The notes below the pieces were generated by a model that saw only the letters and a program-made list of their open reading frames with translations, was not told the DNA's origin and made no database searches. Positions 1 to 9,859 of a DNA stretch of 43,560 nt are shown in pieces. Location of the stretch: assembly GCA_900539455.1 (NCBI GenBank), contig UQCD01000019.1, positions 1 through 43,560 on the forward strand, given 5' to 3'. Every line of letters begins with the position of its first letter. The first letter of the stretch is position 1. Made by a program: the position numbers and the translations under genes. Source of the stretch: an uncultured Eubacteriales bacterium (lineage in GTDB: Bacteria; Bacillota; Clostridia; Lachnospirales; Lachnospiraceae).

Positions 1-2
1 AG

Positions 3-65
3 GTAAGAGATTTGTTTAAAACAATTTGTACAATCATCATAGCAAGCTGGTTAAAGATTGAATAG
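3..65 (+). CDS. Possible C-terminal end of an upstream gene (partial)
   Basis: An open frame enters from the left edge and stops with TAG, giving about 20 residues ending in ASWLKIE. The fragment is too short to identify. Its position just before a small hairpin and the promoter of the next gene fits a gene 3' end, but it could be chance. Confidence 0.2.
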   Translation, partial: VRDLFKTICTIIIASWLKIE

Positions 66-78
66 CAACCCTCCCAAA

Positions 79-94
79 GTTGCGCATTTGCAAC
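79..94 (+). terminator. Weak hairpin, possible terminator
   Basis: GTTGC and GCAAC arms flank a 6-nt loop and are followed by a T-rich stretch. The stem is only 5 bp, so termination is uncertain. Confidence 0.25.
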
Positions 95-164
95 CAATGT
101 TTTCTTTACTTTCAGCCACCTGTCGGTATAATTTTGGGTATAAATTGAATTGGAGGTATTTATT

Positions 165-587
165 TTGATAGGTGACAATATTAAGTTTTACAGAAAAAAG
201 AATCAGCTTACACAGGATGACATTGCTGAGGCATGTAATGTGACAAGACAGGCGGTGTCGAAATGGGAGAACGGAAAAGGGTTTCCTGATATATCACTTC
301 TAGAACCATTGGCAATATCTCTTAATATATCAATCTCCGAAATTATTGCTGGAGAAATAATAAAAAATACAGATCTTACCGAACACATTATTAGTGATTT
401 GGTTGATGTTACCATAAAAGATCAGGAGAAGAAAGTTAAACTATTTAATTGGATTGTTGCAATTACAGTAGCTCTTATATATATCATTGTTAGCTTAATT
501 ACTATGAAATGGGAAATAACGTGGATAATATGGGTTGTGTATTGTATATATAGGATTTCTACGGAGTTTGTAATTAAGAAGAGATAA
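165..587 (+). CDS. XRE-family HTH regulator with membrane-anchored C-terminus
   Basis: A 140-residue protein. Residues ~1-60 form a Cro/C1-type helix-turn-helix (IGDNIKFYRKKNQLTQDDIA, then VTRQAVSKWENGKGFPD), the usual DNA-binding module of small clostridial XRE regulators. The C-terminal third has two hydrophobic segments (FNWIVAITVALIYIIVSLI and WIIWVVYCIY), suggesting a membrane-tethered regulator. I place the start at TTG 165 because GGAGG at 152-156 lies 8 nt upstream; the longer reading from TTG 150 would place the ribosome site inside the gene. A TATAAT box at 127-132 is a plausible -10. The family assignment is clear. Targets and signal are unknown; related proteins often sit beside ABC transporters, but no such neighbour is adjacent here. 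Confidence 0.85.
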   Translation: MIGDNIKFYRKKNQLTQDDIAEACNVTRQAVSKWENGKGFPDISLLEPLAISLNISISEIIAGEIIKNTDLTEHIISDLVDVTIKDQEKKVKLFNWIVAITVALIYIIVSLITMKWEITWIIWVVYCIYRISTEFVIKKR

Positions 588-611
588 ATTGATATTTATG
601 AGAAATGCTAA

Positions 612-779
612 TGTTATGAAATAAATAACTTTAAGTTTATAGAAAATATACATCAATTAACGAAGATGGCAGAGATGGTCTATGGAGTTACCAAAGAGGT
701 GACAAATTGTCTGCTTGGAATAGAACATTTTAAAACATTGTTAAAAAGTAGAAGATTAATTATAAAAAAAGCAGAATAA
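612..779 (+). pseudogene. Short open stretch, possible decayed gene remnant
   Basis: A stop-free frame runs from 612 and includes an ATG at 666 (37 residues, MAEMVYGVTKEVTNCLLGIE...). There is no convincing ribosome site, and the frame ends inside the terminator stem. The amphipathic composition resembles coding sequence, and it follows the HTH gene on the same strand, so it may be the remnant of a second gene or domain. No family is recognised. Confidence 0.2.
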
Positions 780-812
780 TGAGCATATTGAAATGCAATT
801 ATTCTGCTTTTT
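766..812. terminator. Bidirectional intrinsic terminator
   Basis: A perfect 15-bp inverted repeat (AAAAAGCAGAATAAT with ATTATTCTGCTTTTT) surrounds a 17-nt loop. Each arm gives a T run on one strand, so it can end both the rightward transcript and typA, which converges from the right. Confidence 0.9.
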
Positions 813-866
813 AGTTGTTATATTAGTTTATGAATCTTAATCAGACAAGACAGTTTTCTAAATTAA

Positions 867-2696
867 CTAGTTTTTGCGTTCTGCACGCTTTCTCATAGTT
901 GGGTCTAAGATTTTCTTGCGGATTCTTAAGTGGGTTGGTGTAATCTCTAAAAGCTCATTTGTATCAATAAACTCAAGGGACTGTTCAAGACTTAAAATTC
1001 TTGGAGGTGTAAGCTTGAGGGCATCATCAGAGCCAGAGGCACGAGTGTTTGTAAGCTGTTTCTTCTTACATACATTAACCTCAATATCCTCAGCCTTACC
1101 TGTCTGACCAACAACCATACCGGCATAAACTTTTTCGCCGGGTCCAATAAACAATGTACCACGCTCCTGGGCATTGAAAAGACCATAGGTAATTGACTCG
1201 CCGGATTCAAAGGCTATAAGAGAGCCTTGCTTTCTATACTGAATATCTCCCTTGTAAGGACCATATCCATCAAAAATAGTATTAATAATACCATTACCCT
1301 TAGTGTCTGTCATAAATTCGCCTCTGTATCCGATAAGACCTCTTGCTGGAATAGAGAACTCTAATCTCTGGTAGCCGCTATTTGCAGTAGACATATTTCT
1401 AAGCTCGCCTTTTCTGCCGCTAAGCTTTTCAATAATAGTGCCGGAAAATTCTTCAGGAACATCTACATAAGCAAGCTCCATTGGCTCAAGCAGCTTGCCA
1501 TTCTCATCCTTTTTGTAAAGCACCTCAGCCTTACTTACAGCAAATTCATAGCCTTCACGACGCATATTTTCGATAAGTACAGAAAGATGTAATTCGCCTC
1601 TTCCTGAAACCTTAAAGCTTTCAGTTGTGTCTGTTTCTTCAACTCTTAAGCTGACATCAGTATTAAGCTCTCTGAAAAGTCTGTCTCTTAAATGTCTTGA
1701 AGTAACAAATTTTCCTTCCTGACCAGCAAGAGGACTATCATTAACCATAAACTGCATAGCAATAGTTGGCTCAGAAATTTTCTGGAAAGGAATAGCTACT
1801 GGATTTTCTGGAGAACAAATTGTATCACCAATATGAATATCTTCAATACCAGATATAGCAACAATAGAACCAATAGTAGCTTCCTTGACCTCAACTCTGT
1901 TTAATCCGTCAAATTCATATAATTTGCTGATTTTAACCTTTCTGTTCTTTTCAGGGTCATGAGCATTAACTAAAACTGCATCCTGATTAACCTTTAATGT
2001 GCCATTATCAATTTTTCCTATACCAATACGACCTACATATTCATTATAATCGATTGTACTGATTAATACCTGGGTGTTTGCATCAGGATCACCAGTAGGA
2101 GCAGGAATGTAATTAACAATAGTTTCAAATAATGGAATCATATTTTCAGGCTTGTCATCAAGCTCTAAAACAGCGTGTCCAGCCTTTGCTGAAGCATATA
2201 CAAATGGACATTCAAGCTGCTCATCAGAAGCGTCAAGTTCAAGGAATAATTCCAAAACCTCGTCAATAACCTCAGTAGGTCTTGCTTCTGGTCTGTCGAT
2301 TTTGTTAATACAAACAATAACTGGCAGGTTAAGCTCTAATGCCTTTCTAAGAACGAACTTTGTCTGAGGCATAGCACCTTCAAAGGCATCAACTACAAGA
2401 ATAACACCATTTACCATTTTGAGTACACGCTCAACCTCGCCACCGAAATCAGCATGACCTGGTGTGTCAATAATATTTATTTTTGTATCTTTATAGTATA
2501 CGGCAGTATTTTTTGAAAGAATAGTAATTCCTCTTTCTCTTTCTATATCGTTGGAATCCATTACACGCTCAGCAACTTCTTGGTTGGCTCTGAAGACACC
2601 GCTTTGTTTTAAAAGCTCATCAACAAGAGTTGTTTTACCATGGTCAACATGGGCAATAATAGCAATATTTCTAACATCTTCTCTTTTTGTCAACAT
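867..2696 (-). CDS. typA: Translational GTPase TypA/BipA
   Basis: A full-length 609-residue ribosome-associated GTPase of the EF-G/LepA superfamily. It acts in the cytoplasm on the ribosome, in 50S assembly and growth under stress or cold. The GTPase domain shows G1 AHVDHGKT (15-22), the G2 region RERGIT, G3 DTPGH (77-81) and G4 NKID (131-134). Beta-barrel and EF-G-like alpha/beta domains follow, with the family-typical RGELHLSVLIENMRREGYE and SIPARGLIGYRGEFMTDTKG. The start ATG has AGGA about 10 nt upstream. It is divergent from the Lys/Ala-rich gene, and the two promoter regions are inverted near-copies of one another. Identification is secure from motifs and length. Confidence 0.98.
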   Translation of the reverse strand: MLTKREDVRNIAIIAHVDHGKTTLVDELLKQSGVFRANQEVAERVMDSNDIERERGITILSKNTAVYYKDTKINIIDTPGHADFGGEVERVLKMVNGVILVVDAFEGAMPQTKFVLRKALELNLPVIVCINKIDRPEARPTEVIDEVLELFLELDASDEQLECPFVYASAKAGHAVLELDDKPENMIPLFETIVNYIPAPTGDPDANTQVLISTIDYNEYVGRIGIGKIDNGTLKVNQDAVLVNAHDPEKNRKVKISKLYEFDGLNRVEVKEATIGSIVAISGIEDIHIGDTICSPENPVAIPFQKISEPTIAMQFMVNDSPLAGQEGKFVTSRHLRDRLFRELNTDVSLRVEETDTTESFKVSGRGELHLSVLIENMRREGYEFAVSKAEVLYKKDENGKLLEPMELAYVDVPEEFSGTIIEKLSGRKGELRNMSTANSGYQRLEFSIPARGLIGYRGEFMTDTKGNGIINTIFDGYGPYKGDIQYRKQGSLIAFESGESITYGLFNAQERGTLFIGPGEKVYAGMVVGQTGKAEDIEVNVCKKKQLTNTRASGSDDALKLTPPRILSLEQSLEFIDTNELLEITPTHLRIRKKILDPTMRKRAERKN

Positions 2697-2763
2697 AAGA
2701 GTTATCCTTCCTGTTTAATAAAAATAACCTTCAAAACTAGGCTTGAAAGTCTATAAAACACGC

Positions 2764-2804
2764 AACGCTAACAAGTTTAGCATAATTTTTTCAAAAATCA
2801 AGTA
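2764..2804 (-). promoter_or_regulatory. typA promoter region, inverted copy of the facing promoter
   Basis: On the minus strand this reads TACTTGATTTTTG..., giving a -35 TTGATT, a 16-nt spacer and a -10 TAAACT, followed by TTGTTAGCGTT. The same block occurs in inverted orientation at 2911-2951. Confidence 0.55.
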
Positions 2805-2910
2805 AAAACATATGTGAGTAATAAAAAATAAATTTTAATGAAAGAAAAGGTATTACATATGGTGTTATGAAAATGTAATTATAATGAAAAATATTACAAT
2901 AACGAAAAAA

Positions 2911-2951
2911 TACTTGATTTTTATAAAATTTAGTGTTACTGTGTTAGCGTT
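2911..2951 (+). promoter_or_regulatory. Promoter region of the Lys/Ala-rich gene, inverted copy of the typA promoter
   Basis: This reads TACTTGATTTTTATAAAATT and ends in TGTGTTAGCGTT, matching the typA promoter block over about 40 bp. TTGATT is a candidate -35; the -10 (near TTACTG/TACTGT) is weaker than in the typA copy. Confidence 0.45.
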
Positions 2952-2994
2952 ATTTATTGGTTTGTTTAATTACTAGATAGTAGGAGATGTTAGA

Positions 2995-3462
2995 ATGAAA
3001 AAAGAAACAACTACACAGACAAAGTTAAATGTTACTGCTGCAAAAGGAGCAGAAGCTAAGAAGGTAGAAGCTAAGAAGGCAGAAGTTAAGACAGAAGAAA
3101 AGACTGTTGAAGCAAAGAAAACAGAAACCACAGCTAAAGCAGCAGAGGATACAGCTAAGGCTGAAAAGGCTGCAAAGAAGGCTGCTGCAACAAAGAAAGC
3201 AGCTACAAAAACTACAACTGCAAAAAAGACAGCTACAAAGAAAAAAGCAGAAGAAAAAGAAACAATGACAAATCATGTATTTATTCAGACAAACTATAGT
3301 GAAATAGTTGCTGATGATGTTATTAAGAAAGCATTGGAGGCTTACAAAGCAGAAGGCAATAAGGCGAAGGTTAATAACATTAATGTTTACATAAAACCTG
3401 AAGAAAATGCTGCATACTATGTAGTTAACGATACTGTTGCAGGCAGAGTAGATATTTTCTAA
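2995..3462 (+). CDS. Lys/Ala-rich tailed protein, DUF6465-like C-terminal domain
   Basis: A 155-residue protein in two parts. Residues ~1-90 are a low-complexity basic tail of Ala, Lys, Thr and Glu (repeats such as AKKAAATKKAATK), resembling histone H1-like bacterial tails. Residues ~92-155 form a compact domain (NHVFIQTNYSEIVADDVIKK ... VYIKPEENAAYYVVNDTVAG) that I associate with the DUF6465 family common in Lachnospiraceae. No signal peptide or membrane segment is present, so it is probably cytoplasmic. The tail suggests nucleic-acid or polyanion binding, which is inference. It has a GGAGATG ribosome site, its own promoter facing typA, and a terminator immediately after. The family name is from memory and less certain than the domain layout. 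Confidence 0.8.
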   Translation: MKKETTTQTKLNVTAAKGAEAKKVEAKKAEVKTEEKTVEAKKTETTAKAAEDTAKAEKAAKKAAATKKAATKTTTAKKTATKKKAEEKETMTNHVFIQTNYSEIVADDVIKKALEAYKAEGNKAKVNNINVYIKPEENAAYYVVNDTVAGRVDIF

Positions 3463-3491
3463 TCTAATACAAATTAAACATAAGTTACAGT

Positions 3492-3542
3492 AGGGAGCTT
3501 GTGTGTGGCTAGTTCGCATACAAACTCTCTATTTCTATTTTT
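3492..3542 (+). terminator. Intrinsic terminator
   Basis: AGGGAG...TTGTGTG pairs with CATACAA...CTCTCT, including G-T wobbles, and is followed by ATTTCTATTTTT. Confidence 0.75.
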
Positions 3543-3649
3543 AGAAGAATAAGCAGCAGTTACACATAAGTAGTAGTCATATAAAAGTGATTATATGAAA
3601 ACAAAATGCGATAAAAAGGTGTCACTACTATAAAAGAAAAGAGGTAAAT

Positions 3650-4186
3650 ATGGAATTAGATATTTTGAGAGCTATTGACAGCATACACAACCCTGTACTG
3701 GATAGTATTATGGTATTTATAACACATTTAGGCGATGCAGGAATATTTTGGATAGCTATATCTGTTGTATTATTGTTTTTTAAGAAATATAGAAAAATAG
3801 GTGTGGTTTCTTTAGGAGCACTTATTCTTTCCGTATTATTTACAAATGTTATTATTAAAAATTTGTTTGACAGAGTAAGACCATTTATGTACGACGAAGC
3901 AGTAAGACAAAGACTTTTAATAGCAGAGCCATTTGACTCCTCCTTCCCTTCAGGTCACTCCTCAGCATCAATGGCAGCAGCAGTATCAATTTTTATATAT
4001 AATAAAAAAATAGGAATACCTGCGTTAGCTGCAGCATTGCTAATTGCTTTTTCCCGTTTGTATTTATTTGTACATTTTCCAACGGATGTGCTTACCGGAT
4101 TAATTCTAGGTATTTTATATGCTGTGGCTTCAGCAGCAGTTGTAAAATTTCTTAATGAAAAATACAAATTTAAGTGGTTACAGTAG
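3650..4186 (+). CDS. PAP2-family membrane phosphatase
   Basis: A 178-residue integral membrane phosphatase of the PAP2 superfamily, probably acting on undecaprenyl pyrophosphate or another lipid phosphate at the outer face of the membrane. The three signature motifs are present: KNLFDRVRP near residue 75, PSGHS at 100-104, and SRLYLFVHFPTD with His142 and Asp146. Several hydrophobic segments surround them, as expected for a BcrC/YbjG-like enzyme. The start ATG follows AGAGGTAAAT. It is monocistronic between a terminator and the gdhA leader. The superfamily is secure; the exact lipid substrate cannot be read from sequence. Confidence 0.92.
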   Translation: MELDILRAIDSIHNPVLDSIMVFITHLGDAGIFWIAISVVLLFFKKYRKIGVVSLGALILSVLFTNVIIKNLFDRVRPFMYDEAVRQRLLIAEPFDSSFPSGHSSASMAAAVSIFIYNKKIGIPALAAALLIAFSRLYLFVHFPTDVLTGLILGILYAVASAAVVKFLNEKYKFKWLQ

Positions 4187-4386
4187 AAGGGTACAGTAAA
4201 AAAGTCATAGATATAATAAAAAGATTGATATTTTTTGATAAAGTGTTATTAATTTGATATTTTTTAATGCAAAATTTGCAAAAAAAGCTTGTATATAAAA
4301 TATATTTGTTTTAAAATACATTCTAAGACAAAGGTATGTTTGTAGAAGATGCCATTGCATAATGTTATATTTAGGAGGAAAAGAAA

Positions 4387-5721
<1,335 letters not shown>

Positions 5722-5749
5722 AAGCGTAAAGATATAAGAAGATAATATG

Positions 5750-5788
5750 AGAACCCAGAGACAACGAGTTTGTTTTTGGGTTCTTTTA
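5750..5788 (+). terminator. Intrinsic terminator of gdhA
   Basis: AGAACCC pairs with GGGTTCT, with extra AGACAA/TTTGTTT pairing inside, and is followed by TTTTAG. Confidence 0.9.
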
Positions 5789-5819
5789 GATTATAGTAAG
5801 TATGTCAGGAGATAAAAAG

Positions 5820-6227
5820 ATGAGAAAGAGTTTGAAAAAGGTTTTATTAGTGATTTCTATTGTTATGATGATGACCATAACTGTTTATGCAGCAGATAAA
5901 AAAAGTAATACAGAAGTAGAGGGTTCATATAGAATGACTTGGTGTGATGTAGTACATTGGTCTGGATTTTTTAATTTTGATCCAGATTTGGGAGCAGAAA
6001 CGATTGATGATTCAAGCAAGCATGAGTTGTATACATATGTAAGCTATAGAGCACTTGATGATGGAATATTAGTGAAGACAAATACAAAATCTTCTGCTAA
6101 TATGTATGTAATGATTGTAGATGATAACTTTGCTGATAGTGCTGATAAAATATATTTTGTACATAGAATTTATAAAAAATCTACAGGCTTAGCTAAAGTG
6201 ACTAAATCTGTAGTAATGTATGATTAA
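5820..6227 (+). CDS. Small secreted protein of unknown function, first gene of an ABC locus
   Basis: A 135-residue protein with a clear signal peptide: basic MRKSLKK, hydrophobic VLLVISIVMMMTITV, and an AYA-type cleavage region near residue 23. The mature part is beta-rich and aromatic (TWCDVVHWSGFFNF; YVMIVDDNFADSADKIYF), has a single cysteine and no recognised domain. I chose ATG 5820 because AGGAG at 5807-5811 is correctly spaced; an in-frame ATG at 5802 precedes that site. It heads a same-strand run including an anchored protein, two FtsX-like permeases and an ATPase. It could be a substrate or partner of that transporter. A bacteriocin-like role is possible but unproven; I saw no signature of a named bacteriocin family. 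Confidence 0.8.
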   Translation: MRKSLKKVLLVISIVMMMTITVYAADKKSNTEVEGSYRMTWCDVVHWSGFFNFDPDLGAETIDDSSKHELYTYVSYRALDDGILVKTNTKSSANMYVMIVDDNFADSADKIYFVHRIYKKSTGLAKVTKSVVMYD

Positions 6228-6259
6228 TGTGAGTTTTATACAATAAAAATGGAGGAAAT

Positions 6260-6733
6260 ATGAAGAAAATACTTATAATTAGTGGAGTAGTACTCGTTTT
6301 AGCAATAGCAGTTGCTATATTTTTTAATATTAAAGTAGACAATGGTACATATGAAGGTGGAATTGGAACAGGAGAAAGTGATTTTGCAGGATGTACAGAA
6401 ACACATCCTTTGAATTATAATTCATATAACAAATATGATGTATATGTTAAGTTTACTGGAGAGCTTATAAGTGGAAAAATAGATATTTATTTAGTTGATG
6501 GAGAGTGGATAGATGCTAGTGCTTCAAATGTTCTTGAACATAATGAGTATTTAGAAAATGGTGACTTTAAGTATGAATATACATTTGATAAGGTTCCAGC
6601 CAAATCTTCCCTTAAATATATAATTGTAGGTTCAGATGATTTAAAGGTAAAAGCTTTTGAAATATATTCGACAGATAAAGTTAAAATGTATGATAAAATA
6701 TTCAACAATAAAATAGAAATGATTTATCCTTAG
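6260..6733 (+). CDS. Membrane-anchored extracellular protein of unknown function (paralogue A)
   Basis: A 157-residue protein with an N-terminal hydrophobic helix (residues ~3-22) and no obvious cleavage site, so probably anchored with the C-terminal ~130 residues outside. The start has GGAGG at 7-nt spacing. The outer part reads as a small beta domain, with VKFTGELISGKIDIYLVDGE and later a KMYDKIF element. The same order of features occurs in the gene at 9860 (IKGCLKSGEIYVFLLDGG; KLYQKLF), so the two are distant paralogues flanking the ABC genes. It may present or bind the transported molecule at the cell surface; this is inference from context only. Confidence 0.78.
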   Translation: MKKILIISGVVLVLAIAVAIFFNIKVDNGTYEGGIGTGESDFAGCTETHPLNYNSYNKYDVYVKFTGELISGKIDIYLVDGEWIDASASNVLEHNEYLENGDFKYEYTFDKVPAKSSLKYIIVGSDDLKVKAFEIYSTDKVKMYDKIFNNKIEMIYP

Positions 6734-6753
6734 GGATATAAAATGGAGTTATT

Positions 6754-7827
6754 ATGAAAATAAAAAAGTACAATAGATATCCACTATCAAATTCATTTAT
6801 GCTTATTGGATTGTTGATTGCCTTTTTAGCAGTTATTTGTGGATGTTCATTATATGAAAATATTGAAGTGAACAATAAGGAAAGCAAAAATTTTAAATAT
6901 GATAATGAAATAGTTGTAAACTATTTTAGTATGGATGGGAGTTTCCTTAAACTAGATAATTTTGCTAAAAATAAAACAATAAACACAGAAGTAACTATGT
7001 TTGCAATGGGCGTAGGTAAGTATACACGAGTAGTAGATATTGCATATTCATACAATGAAGACCCACCATATAGTTTGAAGTCCGGCAGATTACCATCTAA
7101 AGAGGATATTGCTGCCGGAAGAAAGGTAGTAAATATTGGTCAAGGTTTAACCAGTGATGTATACCAGCGTGATGGAGATGAATACATTAAGTTTGACGGC
7201 ATTGAGTATGAAGTTATAGGATATTTTGGAAGTGAAAATTCAAATGTCTTAGATTCTGCTATATATTTTGTATATAATTGTCTTGATGATTACCATAAAA
7301 AAATGTTAGAAGAACAGGATGTATTTTTTGTTAGATATGGAAGTAATAGCAATGATGTATATAGTGTTGTATCTGATATTACATCTAATTTGGTGGCAAA
7401 TATTGATTATTCAATAGAGGATGCCATATCTTATAATACAAATATAACAAGTAAGCATAATAAAGATATGTATTATTTTACAATCTATGCTTTTGCAATA
7501 GGCATATGTATTATTATTTCTGAATTGTGGATATTTGAAAGAAAGGATGAAATTGCAATATTAAAAACAATAGGCTTTAGCAATTCAAGGATTGTTAATA
7601 AGCTGTATTTATCTATAGCTGGTATTATGCTTATAGCTATGGTAACAGCATATGTTGTTTTGATTGCTTTTGAGTTGATTACGGGAAATCAAATGATTTC
7701 TATGTCTGGTTTTTCAAAGGTCATTGCTTTTATGTTACTATCATCAATACTTATATTTATTGTTCCAATTATGAAAATAAATATGATTGCTCCATCAGAG
7801 TGTGTAAATTCGAGAGGTAATTATTAA
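6754..7827 (+). CDS. FtsX/MacB-type ABC permease 1
   Basis: A 357-residue permease with the MacB/FtsX layout: one N-terminal helix (~residues 13-31), a large extracellular domain to about residue 245, then three helices (around 246-262, 285-308 and 320-340). The cytoplasmic segment FERKDEIAILKTIGFSNSRI between helices 2 and 3 is the classic FtsX-family coupling motif. It lacks its own ATPase, which is encoded at 9157. Its stop overlaps the next start (TAATG), indicating translational coupling with the second permease. Type VII ABC proteins of this kind usually move peptides or lipoproteins at the envelope, or transmit force rather than importing solutes; the substrate is unknown. Confidence 0.88.
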   Translation: MKIKKYNRYPLSNSFMLIGLLIAFLAVICGCSLYENIEVNNKESKNFKYDNEIVVNYFSMDGSFLKLDNFAKNKTINTEVTMFAMGVGKYTRVVDIAYSYNEDPPYSLKSGRLPSKEDIAAGRKVVNIGQGLTSDVYQRDGDEYIKFDGIEYEVIGYFGSENSNVLDSAIYFVYNCLDDYHKKMLEEQDVFFVRYGSNSNDVYSVVSDITSNLVANIDYSIEDAISYNTNITSKHNKDMYYFTIYAFAIGICIIISELWIFERKDEIAILKTIGFSNSRIVNKLYLSIAGIMLIAMVTAYVVLIAFELITGNQMISMSGFSKVIAFMLLSSILIFIVPIMKINMIAPSECVNSRGNY

Positions 7828-9119
7828 TGAAGATTACAGATAAAATACTTATGTCCATTGATAATATATGGAAAAGAAAATTTATATTTTTGATTAATAC
7901 CATTTTAGGAATAATATCAATAGTACTTATTGGGATAGTACTTCATATGTACAATAAGACAACTTATGCAAACAAGGAAATTAATGGGATTACAGAACTT
8001 TCAGAGAATGAAATATATGTATTGTCAATTAATACAATTAATTACGAAGAAGACAAATCCCTGAAAAACAGAGTGATTGGTTTGTTAGATGCTATTAATA
8101 ATATGGATAGTGTTAAGTGGTGTGGAACATATGTTGTTGATACGCTATATTTTGATGAAAAAAGGGATGGGTTGGAAGAAATATATAATGAATATAATCC
8201 AGAAGGGAATATGTATAGAAGTCTTATGTATTTGGAGGATTATGTAAATAAGGCTGTAAATCGAATATCTATGAATATTGAAGAACTTAGTACAACTGGA
8301 GTAAAGCTTCCAGATAATATTGAAAGTATAGCTGTAAAAAAAGATTATATTGAGGTATTGGTGGGAGATGAATTAAGAGATTATTTTAAAGTCGGGGAAA
8401 TTTATACATATCATCAATTAGATGAAAGTATATCCATAAAGGTTATGGGATATTTGCCACAAAATTCATATTTTTATCAAAGTGATTTTTTAGCTTCAAC
8501 TACAGGTAAGCTTTCACTAGACGGATATATAATTTTTCCTGAACAGTATAAGTACAGTACAGATGATTATATGTGTAATGTATATTTTGATAATGTTTTG
8601 TTGTATTCAGATGATGATAATATAAAAAAAGAGATAGAAGCAATAGGACAGGAATACAATGTTTCAGTTGAGGCTACTTCCCTTGGAAAAGCTATGGATT
8701 TAATACTTGAGAAAAATACAGATTATCAGAATGTTAAACTGCTTATGATAGTTATATTTCTACTTACTATAATTGCATATGCTACCTCAGGGATAGTTAG
8801 TATATTAATTAAAAAAAATCAAATAGGAATATATTATTCTTGTGGATTTACAACTAAGAATATAATAAGTAATGTGGCAATAGAAAATATAATTCAGATG
8901 TTAGTGGTATATTGCATTTCTCTATATTTGATTTACACAAAATTTATTGTTGAAAATGTACATATAGAAAAAGAATTAGCTATAGAGAAGGATATTTTTA
9001 TTAGATATGATGCTGCATTTATTCTGGCAATAGTGTTATTTGTATTTGTTATTATGACTGTCACACCATCAATTATTTTAAAACGTATACAGGTTAGCAG
9101 AATGATTGGTGATAATTAA
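7827..9119 (+). CDS. FtsX/MacB-type ABC permease 2
   Basis: A 430-residue second permease, also with one N-terminal helix (~17-38), a long extracellular domain (~39-305) and three C-terminal helices. The coupling region KKNQIGIYYSCGFTTKNIIS is a diverged counterpart of the EIAILKTIGF motif in the first permease. It is longer and more divergent than its partner, consistent with a heteromeric permease pair. The start overlaps the preceding stop. The ribosome site is GAGAGG inside the upstream gene. The ATPase begins 37 nt after its stop. Family assignment rests on topology and the coupling motif; no sequence feature reveals the substrate. Confidence 0.85.
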   Translation: MKITDKILMSIDNIWKRKFIFLINTILGIISIVLIGIVLHMYNKTTYANKEINGITELSENEIYVLSINTINYEEDKSLKNRVIGLLDAINNMDSVKWCGTYVVDTLYFDEKRDGLEEIYNEYNPEGNMYRSLMYLEDYVNKAVNRISMNIEELSTTGVKLPDNIESIAVKKDYIEVLVGDELRDYFKVGEIYTYHQLDESISIKVMGYLPQNSYFYQSDFLASTTGKLSLDGYIIFPEQYKYSTDDYMCNVYFDNVLLYSDDDNIKKEIEAIGQEYNVSVEATSLGKAMDLILEKNTDYQNVKLLMIVIFLLTIIAYATSGIVSILIKKNQIGIYYSCGFTTKNIISNVAIENIIQMLVVYCISLYLIYTKFIVENVHIEKELAIEKDIFIRYDAAFILAIVLFVFVIMTVTPSIILKRIQVSRMIGDN

Positions 9120-9156
9120 CAAAGAAAATCTGGTAGTTAGAAAGAGGAAATATTAT

Positions 9157-9822
9157 ATGATAAAGTTAGAAAATATTACAAAAATATATTCAAATTCAGA
9201 TAATCAGAAGGCATTAGATGATGTTTCACTTTGTATAAATGATGGTGAATTTGTTGCAGTTATGGGAGAAAGTGGCTCTGGAAAATCAACTCTTATAAAT
9301 ATAATAGGTATGATGGACAAGGAAACAGAGGGAAAATATATATTAGATGATAAGGATATATCAAAGCTTAGCTTACGCCAAAGAGAAAATGTAAGAAGGG
9401 AAAATATTTCATTTATATTTCAACAGTTTGCACTTATTAAAAGGTATACTATTTATGAAAATGTAGAGTTGCCACTAATAGCAAAAGGTGTACCTTCAAA
9501 AAAAAGAAAAAAGTTGATAGTGGAAGCCTTGAAATCATTGGATATATTAGATATTGCAAACAAATATGCAATGAATACTTCAGGAGGACAGCAACAAAGA
9601 GCAGCTATTGCCAGAGCTATTGTTAGTGATAATAAATATATTTTAGCAGATGAACCAACAGGTGCTCTTGATAGCCACAATGGAGAGGAGGTTATGCAAC
9701 TGCTTGAAAAGTTACATAAATCCGGAAAAACAGTTATAATGGTTACACATAACGAAAAACTGGCAAAGGTAGCAGATAGGATAATATATATAGAAGATGG
9801 AAAATTAGTTGAGAAGGAATAA
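9157..9822 (+). CDS. ABC transporter ATPase, LolD/MacB type
   Basis: A 221-residue ATPase that powers the two preceding permeases. It shows Walker A GESGSGKST (37-45), the Q-loop FIFQQF, the signature SGGQQQR, Walker B YILADEP followed by TGALDS, and the H-loop VTHN. I place the start at ATG 9157, with GAGG at 9144-9147; an in-frame upstream ATG at 9106 overlaps the permease stop and would add 17 residues not seen in this family. LolD-like ATPases pair with FtsX-like permeases, exactly as here. The assignment is secure; substrate unknown. Confidence 0.96.
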   Translation: MIKLENITKIYSNSDNQKALDDVSLCINDGEFVAVMGESGSGKSTLINIIGMMDKETEGKYILDDKDISKLSLRQRENVRRENISFIFQQFALIKRYTIYENVELPLIAKGVPSKKRKKLIVEALKSLDILDIANKYAMNTSGGQQQRAAIARAIVSDNKYILADEPTGALDSHNGEEVMQLLEKLHKSGKTVIMVTHNEKLAKVADRIIYIEDGKLVEKE

Positions 9823-9859
9823 AGGCATAAAAATAGGTCGAGAACTAAGGATTGATTGA

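Noticed and set aside
3025..3519. Long Cys-rich minus-strand frame opposite the Lys/Ala-rich gene
   Set aside because: It is the complement of AAG/GCA repeats, has no ribosome site, and its composition is an artefact of the low-complexity sense strand.
3571..3630. Structured leader before the PAP2 gene (CATATAA/TTATATG hairpin and AGTAGT/ACTACT pair)
   Set aside because: Short AT-rich stems of this kind are expected by chance here, and no known riboswitch pattern is present.
4187..4386. Riboswitch in the gdhA leader
   Set aside because: The 200-nt leader contains the small palindrome GCAAAATTTGC but no recognisable aptamer or terminator.
5820..6227. Lactococcin-972-like bacteriocin
   Set aside because: Size and ABC context are suggestive, but the mature sequence lacks the motif pattern I know for that family, so I leave it as unknown.
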